From the NCBI GenBank assembly GCA_047967505.1, contig CM106538.1: a DNA stretch of 64,000 nucleotides; one strand, given 5' to 3'. Positions 54,901 through 62,692 of the stretch are shown piece after piece. The first letter of the stretch is position 1. The number at the start of each line of letters is the position of its first letter. A model generated the notes under the pieces. It made no database searches. It was not told the origin of the DNA and saw nothing but the letters and a program-made list of their open reading frames with translations. The translations under genes and the position numbers were made by a program. The DNA is from Dipteris shenzhenensis. Lineage: Eukaryota > Polypodiophyta > Polypodiopsida > Gleicheniales.

Positions 54901-54915
54901 AATGCTCCTGGCTTG
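33336..54915 (+). CDS. FGGY-family carbohydrate kinase, 11 visible exons (5' and 3' ends missing)
   Basis: FGGY kinases phosphorylate sugars or polyols with ATP. Best resemblance is to the eukaryotic FGGY/YDR109C clade, reported to act on D-ribulose in the cytosol. Exons: 33336-33453, 33551-33729, 33973-34055, 34203-34387, 46496-46557, 46908-47193, 47369-47488, 47656-47776, 47896-48052, 54529-54601, 54788-54915. All junctions keep the frame; ten introns, nine GT-AG and one GC-AG. The 1512 coding bases give 504 codons without a stop. Motifs include [51 protein letters not shown], the catalytic-Asp motif [15 protein letters not shown]-site GTSTCHM and GGLSKNKVF, and [12 protein letters not shown]. 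The N-terminal exon(s) with the G-D-x-G-T ATP loop and the last exon are not found; they probably lie beyond transposon insertions or outside the window. Strong constraint suggests the gene is active. Confidence 0.93.
34388..35131. other. FGGY intron 4, first part: no gene, LTR-like debris
   Basis: After the donor site the sequence is pyrimidine-rich, then at about 34725-34830 contains TATATAGGG and repeated AGGACTA/CCTAAG words resembling Copia LTR sequence. No frame is supported. Confidence 0.4.
35132..35813 (-). pseudogene. Copia reverse transcriptase fragment in the FGGY intron
   Basis: Minus-strand frames 35813-35421 and 35419-35132 encode Copia [40 protein letters not shown], the catalytic [19 protein letters not shown], then [21 protein letters not shown] frameshift at about 35420 separates the halves and one region around the linker is compressed. 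No LTRs, integrase or RNase H are attached, so it is an isolated fragment. It is the only place in the window where the Copia YVDD motif survives. Confidence 0.9.
35814..37479. other. No gene; likely 3' flank or terminus of the hAT element at the right side
   Basis: 35814-36780 contains only short frames without resemblance. From about 36785 (CATAGTTGCCAGACGTTTGG) repeated TTTGGAAA/AAACG words look like the subterminal region of a hAT element. A matching inverted terminus on the other side was not found. Confidence 0.35.
37480..39870 (-). pseudogene. hAT-superfamily transposase (DUF659 type), intron-containing and broken
   Basis: Reading the minus strand, the first frame (39870-38740, 377 codons) begins [16 protein letters not shown] with a BED-finger-like N-terminus ([17 protein letters not shown]). 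The DUF659/RNase H-like core follows, with catalytic Asp in [12 protein letters not shown] and [13 protein letters not shown], then [21 protein letters not shown] frameshift near 38790 leads to [20 protein letters not shown] and [20 protein letters not shown]. After a gap (intron, about 38575-38410), 38400-37900 gives [18 protein letters not shown] and the dimerisation region [20 protein letters not shown] with the third acidic residue. The end at 37790-37480 has a stop at about 37690 and an acidic tail beyond it. hAT enzymes excise and insert DNA transposons. No terminal inverted repeat pair was found. Confidence 0.85.
39891..39936. repeat. (GA)n microsatellite upstream of the hAT frame
   Basis: About 23 AG dinucleotides just upstream (minus-strand sense) of the transposase start. 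Confidence 0.9.
39970..40002 (-). promoter_or_regulatory. GTAC triplet upstream of the hAT transposase
   Basis: Three GTAC sites, two of them GTACGG, occur within about 30 bp at about 100 bp upstream of the hAT start codon (minus strand). Confidence 0.45.
40003..41474 (-). mobile_element. Non-coding internal part of an LTR element (minus strand)
   Basis: No intact frame exists; the only signals are the primer-binding site and LTR at its right edge (41475 on) and a GTAC cluster (41411-41440) just downstream of that site. Repeated CAT/ATG-rich words fill 40100-41300. I infer that this is a decayed or non-autonomous element running leftward. Confidence 0.35.
41411..41440 (-). promoter_or_regulatory. 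GTAC triplet in an LTR-element leader
   Basis: Three GTACGG words within 30 bp, located 35-65 bp downstream of the primer-binding site at 41475-41485 in minus-strand sense. Confidence 0.45.
41475..41830 (-). repeat. Primer-binding site and 5' LTR of a minus-strand LTR element (outer end uncertain)
   Basis: Plus-strand CTCTGATACCA (41475-41485) is the reverse of TGGTATCAGAG, the methionine-tRNA primer site. It is followed, two bases on, by TGTGAAGAACC, the LTR terminus. The other end of the LTR is not defined; no partner was found. Confidence 0.5.
41831..42474. other. Anonymous intron sequence; older repeat split by the element at 42480
   Basis: 42080-42474 contains TTGGGAACC and CCTCGG words also seen at 44696-45010, so both sides probably belong to one older repeat into which the 42480-44690 element inserted. 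No coding region is seen. Confidence 0.4.
42480..42780 (+). repeat. 5' LTR (301 bp)
   Basis: Contains a 13-bp tandem duplication (TTAAGGACCTCAC twice) near 42686-42712 that the 3' LTR lacks. TG...CA ends. Confidence 0.95.
42781..42794 (+). other. Primer-binding site for initiator methionine tRNA
   Basis: TGGTATCAGAGCCC directly adjoins the LTR. It is the standard Copia-type primer site. Confidence 0.92.
43630..44028 (+). CDS. Short gag-derived ORF: one zinc knuckle plus an unrelated insert
   Basis: An intact 132-codon frame begins at the position where the related element's gag starts (same CTCATGG context). It opens [18 protein letters not shown], a CX2CX4HX4C knuckle comparable to the second knuckle of the longer gag at 59523, and DENANLTSL aligns with TENANLLSV there. 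About 75 residues that have no counterpart follow (hydrophobic/basic, e.g. [13 protein letters not shown]-like region at residues 65-80). It ends [14 protein letters not shown], the gag C-terminus. The capsid is therefore missing and a foreign stretch sits between knuckle and tail. Function is unknown; it might bind RNA for packaging by a related element. Confidence 0.7.
   Translation: MACLCKICEKPKHKAMSCYATKDENANLTSLLKIAKTMVAKKEATTEIYPLMALLFDSKYKKKMVRYLRYASLHNYGDDKIIVLLKDMTFRSTCSIIVPSYKALDTTHVVRPCLDMDILPSQDEASHEDYAF
44403..44690 (+). repeat. 3' LTR (288 bp)
   Basis: Nearly identical to 42480-42780 apart from the missing 13-bp duplication and a G/A difference near 44562. The polypurine tract lies at 44391-44402. 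Confidence 0.95.
44719..45010. repeat. Tandem duplication, about 145 bp x 2
   Basis: The block starting CTTCAGAATCACCCTGAG at 44719 recurs at 44864 with a few substitutions and small indels (period 145-147 bp). Both end in CCTCGGGAAGTGTAATGTC. Confidence 0.9.
45011..46495. other. FGGY intron 4, last part: no gene seen
   Basis: Only short unsupported frames. Sequence toward 46495 is T-rich and ends in a good acceptor (TTATGGCAG). Confidence 0.5.
46496..48052 (+). CDS. FGGY kinase exon group B (five exons)
   Basis: Exon five (46496-46557, [19 protein letters not shown]) has a GC donor (AAAG then GCAAGC). Exon six (46908-47193) carries the catalytic [10 protein letters not shown] and GTSTCHM. 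Exons seven to nine carry [30 protein letters not shown] and [16 protein letters not shown]. Exon nine ends GGACATAAG before GTATGG in phase 0. Exon six has an extra, poorly conserved stretch ([15 protein letters not shown]). Confidence 0.93.
48053..49703. other. FGGY intron 9, first part: no gene seen
   Basis: Anonymous intron DNA from the donor GTATGG to the Copia target site TCCTC. No frame resembles a known family. Confidence 0.5.
49704..49945 (+). repeat. Copia 5' LTR (242 bp)
   Basis: TG...CA ends. It is about 28 bp longer than the 3' LTR (an extra segment near 49875-49905). Confidence 0.92.
50036..50425 (+). promoter_or_regulatory. GTAC-rich cluster in the Copia leader
   Basis: About 15 GTAC tetramers lie in 390 bp, many as CCGTAC or TGTACAGG, starting 80 bp downstream of the primer-binding site. 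The leader codes for nothing recognisable. Confidence 0.6.
50426..50960 (+). other. Copia leader, GTAC-poor part
   Basis: Repeated TTTTGCA/TTTGCAG words and no supported frame. It ends just before gag. Confidence 0.5.
50962..51987 (+). pseudogene. Copia gag with zinc knuckle, frameshifted
   Basis: The N-terminal frame from about 51000 has [20 protein letters not shown] and [20 protein letters not shown]. It shifts near 51350-51365 to the frame ending at 51987 with [20 protein letters not shown], then the knuckle [14 protein letters not shown]. This is the common UBN2-type Copia gag. An ATG at 50962 opens a different frame and is not the likely start. Confidence 0.88.
51984..52241 (+). pseudogene. 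Copia protease
   Basis: The frame contains the active site [13 protein letters not shown] (catalytic D-S-G) and [11 protein letters not shown]. It ends at a TAG at 52239-52241 with a frameshift nearby; the rest of the linker to integrase is in other frames. Confidence 0.88.
52426..53000 (+). pseudogene. Copia integrase, C-terminally deleted
   Basis: GAG-pre-integrase zinc region [20 protein letters not shown] and [14 protein letters not shown] (HHCC), then [20 protein letters not shown] (first Asp), and [10 protein letters not shown], where the second Asp survives in an altered DREGEY. After a stop at 52894-52896 another frame keeps KAERKN-like residues (catalytic Glu). Sequence then jumps to the RT/RNase H linker. 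Confidence 0.9.
53000..53679 (+). CDS. Copia RT end and RNase H, open
   Basis: The frame runs from [20 protein letters not shown] through [55 protein letters not shown] and [13 protein letters not shown] to [13 protein letters not shown], and stops normally at 53679. RNase H D-E-D are present. It remains open although the upstream RT is lost. Confidence 0.92.
53717..53930 (+). repeat. Copia 3' LTR (214 bp)
   Basis: Preceded by GCAGGGTGG as a weak polypurine tract. TG...CA ends; lacks about 28 bp present in the 5' LTR. Confidence 0.92.
53936..54528. other. FGGY intron 9, last part: no gene seen
   Basis: Anonymous intron DNA ending with a T-rich stretch and acceptor GCATGGCAG. Confidence 0.55.
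54529..54915 (+). CDS. FGGY kinase exon group C (two exons)
   Basis: Exon ten (54529-54601) encodes [20 protein letters not shown], part of the adenine-binding region. Exon eleven (54788-54915) encodes [20 protein letters not shown] and ends APGL before GTAAGG. Family members continue for about 40 more residues, so at least one further exon is expected. None is recognisable between 54916 and 64000. Confidence 0.92.
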
Positions 54916-55210
54916 GTAAGGTGGCATCTATTTTGGCAGTCTGATCATGTGAGTTTTATCCAGCAGTAAAAGTTCTAGATATCACGTTTCTTTTGCTGAG
55001 TATCTCTTTAAAGTTCCAACTTTCCCCATCTAATATGTGAATAGTCACATGACCTCTTCTTTGATTTCCTGCATAATTGTTTTATAAAATTTCTTCAACA
55101 ATGTTGAGAATGATTGATTTTCATAAACAGCTAATCTGTCTTGTGATAGCAATGAGCATACATACATCATAGATATACCTATACATATAAATATACATAT
55201 ACATATACAG

Positions 55211-55608
55211 GCATTGTCCTTCCTCTCGTGCTATTTTGGACTTCCTTGGGCAGTTTTTGAAAGCTCGGTTTCCTTAGACTGCTTTTGGCAAGTTCTTCTG
55301 GCTTTTTGGTGTACATCCACTCAGATAGGAGTTTGATTTCTTTTTTGTTTGGGTTCCATACTGGGCACTCCGGACTCTATGGAAGAATCGCAATCATAGG
55401 GTCTTCGGTGATCCTACTTTTTCTACTTTCTCTTTCTTCTGACACTCTTTGCAGCAATCGCTTTCTGATTGCTTGCAATCTCGTGTCATTGATCATGATG
55501 TATATTTATCCTACAGTGAGATTTTCTCTTGATGTATTATAGCTCTCCCTTTCTGGGATAGCTTCTTTGTAATATAATGATTGAAAGATTCCACAAAAAA
55601 AAAAAAAA
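55211..55608 (+). mobile_element. LINE 3' end with poly(A), copy A
   Basis: It begins after a (TACATA)n run. The body (VHPLR-type and FFFVWVPYWALRTLWKN-like frames) matches the 28.3-28.6 kb LINE end, and it finishes with a 14-A tail at 55595-55608 followed by GGTGTG. Confidence 0.75.
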
Positions 55609-55689
55609 GGTGTGCTGATCTACCTGCAAATCAGTAGTGAGAATGTCACAATGCTTTGGGTTGATCCTGTACCAACGATCCCATCGAGC

Positions 55690-55899
55690 CTGATACGAAG
55701 ACTGTGCATTACTTTTTCACTTTTTTCTTTCTTCAGGCACTCTTTGCAGCAATCTTTCTAAAATTTCTTGCAAACTAAGTATATAGATCTTGATGTGTAT
55801 TTGTCATATATTGAGATCTTCACTTGATGTGTTTTTGAACATCCCGTTTTGGGATAGTGATTCTATAATATAAAGCATCCAAATTTCCAAAAAAAAAAA
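55690..55899 (+). mobile_element. LINE 3' end with poly(A), copy B
   Basis: CACTCTTTGCAGCAATC, the TTGATGTGTAT words and TTTTGGGATAG match copy A. The A-tail at 55889-55899 adjoins a (GT)7 run (55903-55916). Confidence 0.75.
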
Positions 55900-55916
55900 G
55901 AAGTGTGTGTGTGTGT

Positions 55917-56768
55917 CCTGGAAGTTGCCCTATGGTGGCTCAGGCTTATGCAGATGATTCTTTTTTCGTGCCATGGAATACCGAGAGTGACCTTTCCTCT
56001 CTTATGCAAGCCCTCTCTTTGTATGGGTTGGCTATTGGCCTTCATGTAAATTTTCAGAAATCTAGCTTGTTGCCTTCGTATTCTAAAGACTGGCATAGTC
56101 TTTTATGGCTGGGGGAAATTGTCCCGCCCACTCAGCTGGTATGCCATCTTTGTTATCCTCTGGGTTGGATGATTACTCGTCGTCAAGAGACTGATTTGGT
56201 CCTTGCCAAATTAAAGAAAAAGCTTGAATACTAGAAGTTAGCATGTCTGGCTTCAAATTGCATAATCCATTTTGGTGGCCTACATTGAATTCTATTTGCC
56301 TTTGATCTTTTTTAGCCAAGGAGATCTTTCCTCGTTTATGTCCATCATCATGGAAATTTTCTGGTGTTTCAAACATGGTAGGAAAAGCTTGCACCTGCTT
56401 GGAGTATAGCAGCTATGCTCGCCATGAATGCATGGGGGCTTGAATATTCTTAATATTCATGTGCATATTCTTGCTCATCAAGGGAAAATTATGCTACAAT
56501 TCTTACATGGGGATCACCCTTGGGCTGCTATGATGCGTTTTTTGCTTCTACAAATAACCACCCCTGCTTTTGGTTATTGGCGGCCTACTCAGTGGGACTT
56601 TCTTTTAGGTCACATTGAAGGCAAGGTCAGAGGTTGCCCTCTTGTTTCTCGTATGTTTTCAGATTGGAAGCATATTCTTTCACATTTGGTTGGCATGGCC
56701 GTGGCGCATTGCAGGGAAACTCGTTTTGAGCTGAGACATCCACTGGTCACGAGTTTTCCCACCACCGT
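55917..56768 (+). pseudogene. LINE ORF2 fragment: RT catalytic region to C-terminus
   Basis: It starts abruptly after (GT)7 inside RT: AQAYADDSFFVPWNTES has an intact YADD motif. It continues ALSLYGLAIGLHVNFQKSSL, GEIVPPTQLVCHLCYPLGWM, and after frameshifts 56428-56781 gives MHGGLNILNIHVHILAHQG and PTQWDFLLGHIEGKVRGCPL. The 3' end is cut near 56768 by LTR-like sequence. It serves as the reference that shows what the Copia patch replaced at 18.03-18.38 kb. Confidence 0.88.
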
Positions 56769-56976
56769 TGTTAGCAATTAGGCCCTAGTATGTCCCTGTA
56801 GGGTAGTTAGGACACAGTTAACACCTTGGTTGGCTTCTCTAGTCAACACTTTGGATGACTTGGAGGCCTACATAGGCCATTCTTGTACATTGCTTCATTA
56901 TCCATTTGGAAGTACTCACGTTTGCTTCAGCTTGTTGTTTCCTCCCTTGTATTCCACTCCCTTCTCACACCCAACA
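56769..56976. repeat. Possible solo LTR (208 bp)
   Basis: TGTTAGCAATTAGG...CACACCCAACA gives TG...CA and an imperfect TGTTAG/CCAACA inverted end. No target duplication was found (flanks ACCGT and ATTTA), so it may be a truncated LTR. Confidence 0.4.
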
Positions 56977-58395
56977 ATTTAGAGACTACCGTACATATAT
57001 CGAAGTAGTGGCATGTATTGTTTGGGCACTGGATGGACTAAATATTTACAAATGCTTGGACAATTTGGAGAGATCTTCATGATAAAAAGGAGGTGATCCA
57101 TTTCAATTTTATGTTGAGGCTACATGAGTAGATAGTAGATAATGCATTTGCAAGCTTATATAGAACCCAAGGTATAGGCGACAAGAAGCGGCATTTGATT
57201 GTGCAGGGATTATGCTAGGTTGTCTGTTAGACTCTTTGTCTCCAACAAAGGTTAAACTTTGAGAATGACTCTTCGGCCCCAACGAAGGCTATGCTAGACT
57301 TCTGTTAAATATTGAGAATAAACCCTTTCTTGGTCACTGTCTCAAGAAGACCTGATCTGCAAACGTCTTGTTAAATACTGAGAATAAACCCTTTCTTGGT
57401 CGCTGTCTCAAGAAGACCCGAGCTGCAAACGTCTACACGAAAGCTAAAAGACTAACCTCAAAGCAACACAATGCACAATGTCAGGATGCTAGAGCATGAT
57501 GCACTAGTGAGACTGCTAGAGATGATGATATTGCATGTCGAGTAGGTAGAGACTAGTCATTTGTTGGCCCATATTCGTTGTAACATTGATTTTCTCAATC
57601 ATTGGATTGAGAATTGCCCACAAATTTGTAGCTCATAGAGTCTAGTATGGAGGAAAATAGGCAGTGTGAAAAGTCCACACTTTCTTATACTTAATATTTA
57701 TACTATTAGAGGCATTTTTTCTTTAACTATTGTTCTTATGTCCATACTCAAGACACTTTGCAATGGCTTAGTTACATAGATAGACTTAAGAAATCTACTA
57801 GAAAATATACTACGATGTGTATCTATTATGAGTACCGAATTGTACTTAGGAGATCGTCAAGAGGATATTACGATGGTTTCTTTGATGAGCGATTCCATTC
57901 ACTGGGTTTGTTTGTATATAACAAATATAAATCTAATAGTCAAAGGTCGAATTGAAATTCGCAATTGAAGTCTAGGTTCGTTTTACCAATTTATGTAGAA
58001 GCATCGTGTGCTTGACACAAACAATCCCACAAAGTGTACTGTCATCTTTTACTCTTAAAAGTTAGATGGCTTGATTATACATGTAGGCCATGTATGTAAC
58101 TAGTAGAACAATAATGTAAGCTTAATTTGTGAGGTATTTTATGAAGGTCGTCGTCTCTATCAAGTTTAAAAGAAACTGCAATGATCTTGAGAACATGCTT
58201 TAACTCCGAATCATTTCATATTTATTCAATACAAAGATCTTATTTGACGATTGGATTGTAATTCTATAATCTGCATATATAACACAAAACTTACTTGCCT
58301 CATCATGCATCCACACAAGCATGTGTCCTCCTAAAAAGGCATCAATTCCACTAATATCCCAGGTTCTATACAAGCTTGCAAATAAATTACCTACT
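56977..58395. other. Anonymous DNA, no gene seen
   Basis: AT-richer than neighbouring retroelements. Apart from the 66-bp tandem repeat at 57302-57433 nothing is identified. No last FGGY exon is recognisable here. Confidence 0.5.
57302..57433. repeat. Tandem repeat, 66 bp x 2
   Basis: GTTAAATA.TGAGAATAAACC at 57304 recurs at 57370; the units differ at a few bases. A weaker third relative precedes it (57240-57300). Confidence 0.88.
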
Positions 58396-58520
58396 AGAAA
58401 GAAAGAAATAAAGTTAGTTTATTGAAGTCTTCGAAAGACCGATGAGTCTATGAGACTCACCTAATACAAGCTAGCTGAAAGGGTAGAGCTACTAATCGGG
58501 CATCCACACCCATACAAAAA
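58396..58520 (-). mobile_element. 3' end of a non-LTR retroposon with (TTTC)n tail, copy 2
   Basis: AAAG repeats at 58396-58412 followed by the same body as 3135-3240, including GACCGATGAGTCTATGAGAC and GTAGAGCTACT. The two copies are 55 kb apart and in the same orientation. Confidence 0.6.
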
Positions 58521-58843
58521 GAAAAAAACTATATCCTACATACTCATATAAAAAAAATAGTCATCTACAACACCAAGGTCACTGTGGTCCCCCCTTGTCA
58601 AGACCGAGGGAGCAATAGCATGACATCAGATTTAGAGTGCTGCTGGCTCTCTGTGGATGCGATCCTACGCTGTCTCTTGGTCACAGCTCTACGTCTAACA
58701 AGGGCGATAGTCACCCTTGTGGGTCGTGCTCCCACTTTGAACATAGGGGGAATGTCCCCAAGCGTCATTTGTTCATCAACCCTGTGCTTGAGCTACTGTG
58801 TCAATGGCTCTAGGTCTTGATCATACCTAGGGCCTGTAGGGAG
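58521..58843. other. No gene seen
   Basis: May be more body of the retroposon at 58396; one 78-codon frame (58584-58820) is unsupported. Confidence 0.4.
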
Positions 58844-59148
58844 TGTTGGTAAACTGAAAGGAAAGAGTAGAGTGGACACAAATTCAGAATACTTGCATAT
58901 AGAATGAAGAAGAGTGAGGTCCTTATGTAGGCACCTCTTACATGCTCACTGACATCACTGATGACTTCAGAGCTCCACAATCACTTCAGAGCTCCACAAT
59001 CATCTCCTCAATCTGCTCCTAGATTCTCTCAATATCCTATGTGGCTTTCCACCACCTAACTGTGCTTATGGGCACCTAACTTTGCCTCTAGCACTCACAC
59101 ATAGAAACCAAGGTGTGCCTGAGGCATACACCTTGAGATATCCCAACA
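58844..59148 (-). repeat. 3' LTR (305 bp)
   Basis: TGTTGG...CCCAACA, homologous to the inverted 42480-42780. A 19-bp tandem duplication (CTTCAGAGCTCCACAATCA) near 58965-59003 is specific to this copy. Confidence 0.92.
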
Positions 59149-59522
59149 AACCCCCCCTCATGGGAATGCCTCAGTGTCAAGGATATAGCTAGCACAAGGT
59201 GTCTCATGCCATCTCATGGTGGTCATGGATCTATCAATGGCTAGGATCTTAAGCTAGCAAGGGTTCCCATGGGTGTAAGGTAAACAAAAGGGATACAAAA
59301 GACCTTCCAGTGGTTATCTCCCCTGCATGTACATGCACACAATGTCTGCAGGAGGTACCATGGAGCAAAACACATACACATGGCCTACATCATAAGGTGA
59401 CCAGAGGTGTTCACAAAACACACAAAACACAATAGTTTATTTCATTCATTTTAGAGGACTATCCAGGCTGAGTACCTTGACTCAACATTAAAGGAGAGAT
59501 CTGGAGCATACATAGAGATGAT

Positions 59523-60375
59523 TTAAAATGCATAATCTTCAAAGGATGCCTCATCTTGTGGAGGCACATCAACTGAAAGTAGATTGGCATTTTCTGTCTT
59601 TGCTTTGGCTCTGCAAAACTTCTCATGATGATTGTTTTTGCCACAGTGTTTGCATGGATTGATTTTGAAGGAGTCCTTTGAAAGGTGATTTGTCTTCCCA
59701 CAATGATTGCAAGGTGAAAACTTGCCCTTCTGGATTTTTATAGCATAAGCTGTGTCATTGCCTTTCCTGAGCTCCATGTGCCTTTCTTCTTCTTGGAGAG
59801 CAGAGATAATACCTTCAAGATTAGGATTAGGAAGATTTTTCAAAGTGGTAACAATATGATCATAATCTTCAGGCATACTCTTAAGCAACACTGCCATAAC
59901 ATCATCTGTAGTGATAGGAGAGTTGATAGAAGCAAGTTGAGTCATAAGACTCCGCATGTAATTAACATGGGCTGCCAAAGGAGTGCCACTAACCATCTTT
60001 AATTCAAAGAAAGAGATTTTAAGTGATAATTTTGAGATGTGAGAGCTAGCACCAAAAATCATTTCAAGCTTCTGCCAAGCTTCTGAAGGAGACTCTAAGT
60101 CTGAAGGAGACTCTAAGTCAGAGATGTGATGAATATAATCATCTCCTAAAGCAAGAGCAATGATACCATATGCTTTCTCCTCTCTAGTGGGATCCCTTGC
60201 AGGGAGTGTCGGAGCTGAGGATTCTCCAGCATTGGAGGCTGTAGAAGAAGAAGTTGAAGTCGGTTTGACAAGTCCCCAGAGGTTTTCCCTCATCAATGCA
60301 AATTTCACCTTCATCTACCATGTGTGGAAGTCCTTTCCATTGAACTTATCTATATTCAATATGGTAGCCATGAGA
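59523..60375 (-). pseudogene. Copia-type gag with two CCHC knuckles, one premature stop
   Basis: On the minus strand gag starts at about 60373 (MATILNIDKFNGKDFHTW). A TAG follows at about 60317, and the frame is then open from MKVKFALMRENLWGL (60314) to 59523, 263 codons. It contains the UBN2 region EAWQKLEMIFGASSHISKLS and LKSMPEDYDHIVTTLKNLPN, then CNHCGKTNHLSKDS (knuckle with its last Cys changed to Ser) and CKHCGKNNHHEKFC (complete). It ends DEASFEDYAF. An 18-bp repeat DLESPS DLESPS marks a small duplication. One stop codon alone breaks it. Confidence 0.9.
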
Positions 60376-60879
60376 GGGTCTAACCCAGGTATTGGGCAGT
60401 ATCTTCTCTCTTACAAGGCTAAAATAACAACTGAAAGGCTTCCAAATATAAGCATTTAATGTAGCAAAGACTAGTGACCAAAATTCAATCAATGATGCTT
60501 TTTCTTACATGCTTCATAGAGGTGGCTAAAATGAAAGCTTTCCAATCAAAACCAGGTATAGCAACTCAAAGCAAAGCTGAAGCCACAGTTGTACTGATGT
60601 TATTGAAAACTTCAAAAACTCAGAAATGCTAGAGTAGCATCTTATGTAGCATCACTTTCAAAAACTTGTCAAAACTGTCAAAATCAAAAGACTGAACTTG
60701 GAGGGCTTGTATCTCACTCCTCAGAGCAAAGGAAAAGGGGGTTTCTGAGGCAAAAGAGAGCTTATATACCACACAAGGTCCACTGAGGAGAAGGGGCGCA
60801 AAATCCCGTCAGGGCGCCATAGCTTGCTTCTCCATTTTCGACTGGTTTTTCTCTGTTTTCAGCTTGAATATGCAGCCAT

Positions 60880-61897
60880 TATTCAGCAATTGAGCAATCC
60901 CCAATTTACGGGGCAATTAAATAGCTCACAGGCCAGACAAAGGGCCAGCTCTCTCAGCCAAACAAATGGCCAGAAAGTCCAGCTGGTCTGGCCGACCAGA
61001 TGGCAGGCCCAACCGACCAGCTGGCCGACCAGCTGGCAGGCCCACCGACCAGCTGGCCAACCAGCTAGGTCTGGCCTATAAAAGGCCTCTGCCCTCACAC
61101 TTCCAGTGACAGGACAGGACCTGCAGCTGCTCCTCATCTCCTCCATCTTTTGCTGCAGGCCCGCCTGCTCCATCTACCTCTCCTCTTCAGATCTGCCTTC
61201 ACTGCTGCCTCCACTTCTGCCTCCTCTGCTGCCTCCTCTTCTGCCTCTCCTTCCTGCCTCCTGGCTGCTCCATCCTCTCCTCCAGATCGGGACAACTGCT
61301 GCTCCTCTGCTCCAGATCAGCTCCTTCTACTCCAGATCTGTCTCCTTCTGCTCCTCTACTTCAGCTCATCTCCTTCTGCTCCAGATCTGTCCCATCCTAC
61401 TCCAGATCTGTCTCCTTCTGCTCCTCTTCTCCAGATCAGCTCCTTCTGCTCCAGATCTGTCCCATCCTACTCCAGATCTGTCCCCTTCTGCTCCTCTGCT
61501 ACAGATCAGCTCCTTCTGCCCCAGATCAGCTCCTTTTCTTCATCATATTGCTATTCCAGATAGCCTGAAGGTTCCTTCCTCAGAGCATGCTGGTTTCAGC
61601 CATTTCCTAGGGCAGCTCCAGCTTCCATCATCCTCGTCATCATTGAGCTACATAGAGGGCTGCGTTACGCTCCCTCTGCTGCTATCTTTTCTACTGTCTC
61701 TCTACATGGAATCATCTTTCTGATTCACCTCAGCCACGGTCCTTCAGACATGACGGCTTGAGGTTCTTGTATTCAGTTTTTCATATTACCGACAGGCACT
61801 ATGTTTTCTGAGTTCCGTTCTTCAGTTGTATCTGAGTACTGTCTATTTTCTGATCGCTCCACTGCAAACCCTATGGTTTCTCTATCATTTCTCTATA
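60880..61897 (+). repeat. First LTR (1018 bp) with TATA box
   Basis: Rich in CCAGCTGG-type and GACCAGCTGGC repeats at 60970-61070, then TATAAAAG at 61077-61084, then long CTCC/TCTGCTCC pyrimidine-rich repeats. Frames across these (61106-61723) are Ser/Leu-rich repeats and not genes. Confidence 0.92.
61077..61084 (+). promoter_or_regulatory. LTR TATA box
   Basis: TATAAAAG within CCTATAAAAGGCC, the only good core promoter in the element. Confidence 0.75.
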
Positions 61898-62692
61898 TGG
61901 TATCAGAGCCATGGTGATCTAAAGACCCCAGATCTCAGGTGATCTAAAGATCCTGCTTCTTCATGGAGGCCATAGGTACAGGGAGCATCACTCCTATGAA
62001 CATATCAGTTTCCTCTTCATTCCGCTGCGCACTAAGGGAGAGAACTCCATCTTCTACTCCCATCCCTCCCTCCCTTTCAGAACTCCATCTTCTACTGCCA
62101 TCCCTCCCTCCCTTTCTTACCTCCATCTTCTACTACCATCCCTCCCTCCTTTTCTAGGTTTCTGGCTTGACACTCCACATTCCTTCGAAAGAGGGGGTCA
62201 TGACACTTCACCTCTACCTCCATCAGCATCGACTTCCAGGATCTACAAGTTCTCCCTAGGTGGGACCCTTTCTGTTCACATATGTCTAGATGTCTGTTGT
62301 TTCGAATCTTCTACCTGCATGAAGGCGGGGATAGACTCCTCTCTCCCGAGGTCCAAGATCGGACACACACTGGCTCACTGTTCAGCTCCGACCTCTTTGG
62401 ATTATCAGTACTGCTACGACAAATTTGTTCATTCCCTTTGCACTTTCCTCCACCTTTTCGGCGGTGAGAGGGGGTGGCTTATTCTCTCAAGCTTCACAGT
62501 GTTCTTATTTCTATCTGGTATCATACGTGTAACTACGACACTTGAGGAAGTGAACAATTCCCTTGCAAGGGCACTCCTCTTGTGATCTTCTATTGGGCAT
62601 TTCACAGGGATAGCCAGCACCACCATCGACATCCCTACACGAAGCTCCAAGCACACAATGTTTGCCCCTCAAAATTGGCAATTGAGAGGGGG
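61898..62692 (+). other. Internal part of the TA...TA element
   Basis: Begins with the primer site TGGTATCAGAGCC. An ATG at 61963 opens a 64-codon frame (MEAIGTGSITPMN) that soon turns into repeat. No gag, protease or RT remains. Ends with a polypurine tract. Confidence 0.7.
62041..62154. repeat. Tandem repeat, 38 bp x 3
   Basis: Units at 62041, 62079 and 62117 share CTCCATCTTCTACT.CCATCCC; the third is most diverged. Confidence 0.9.
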
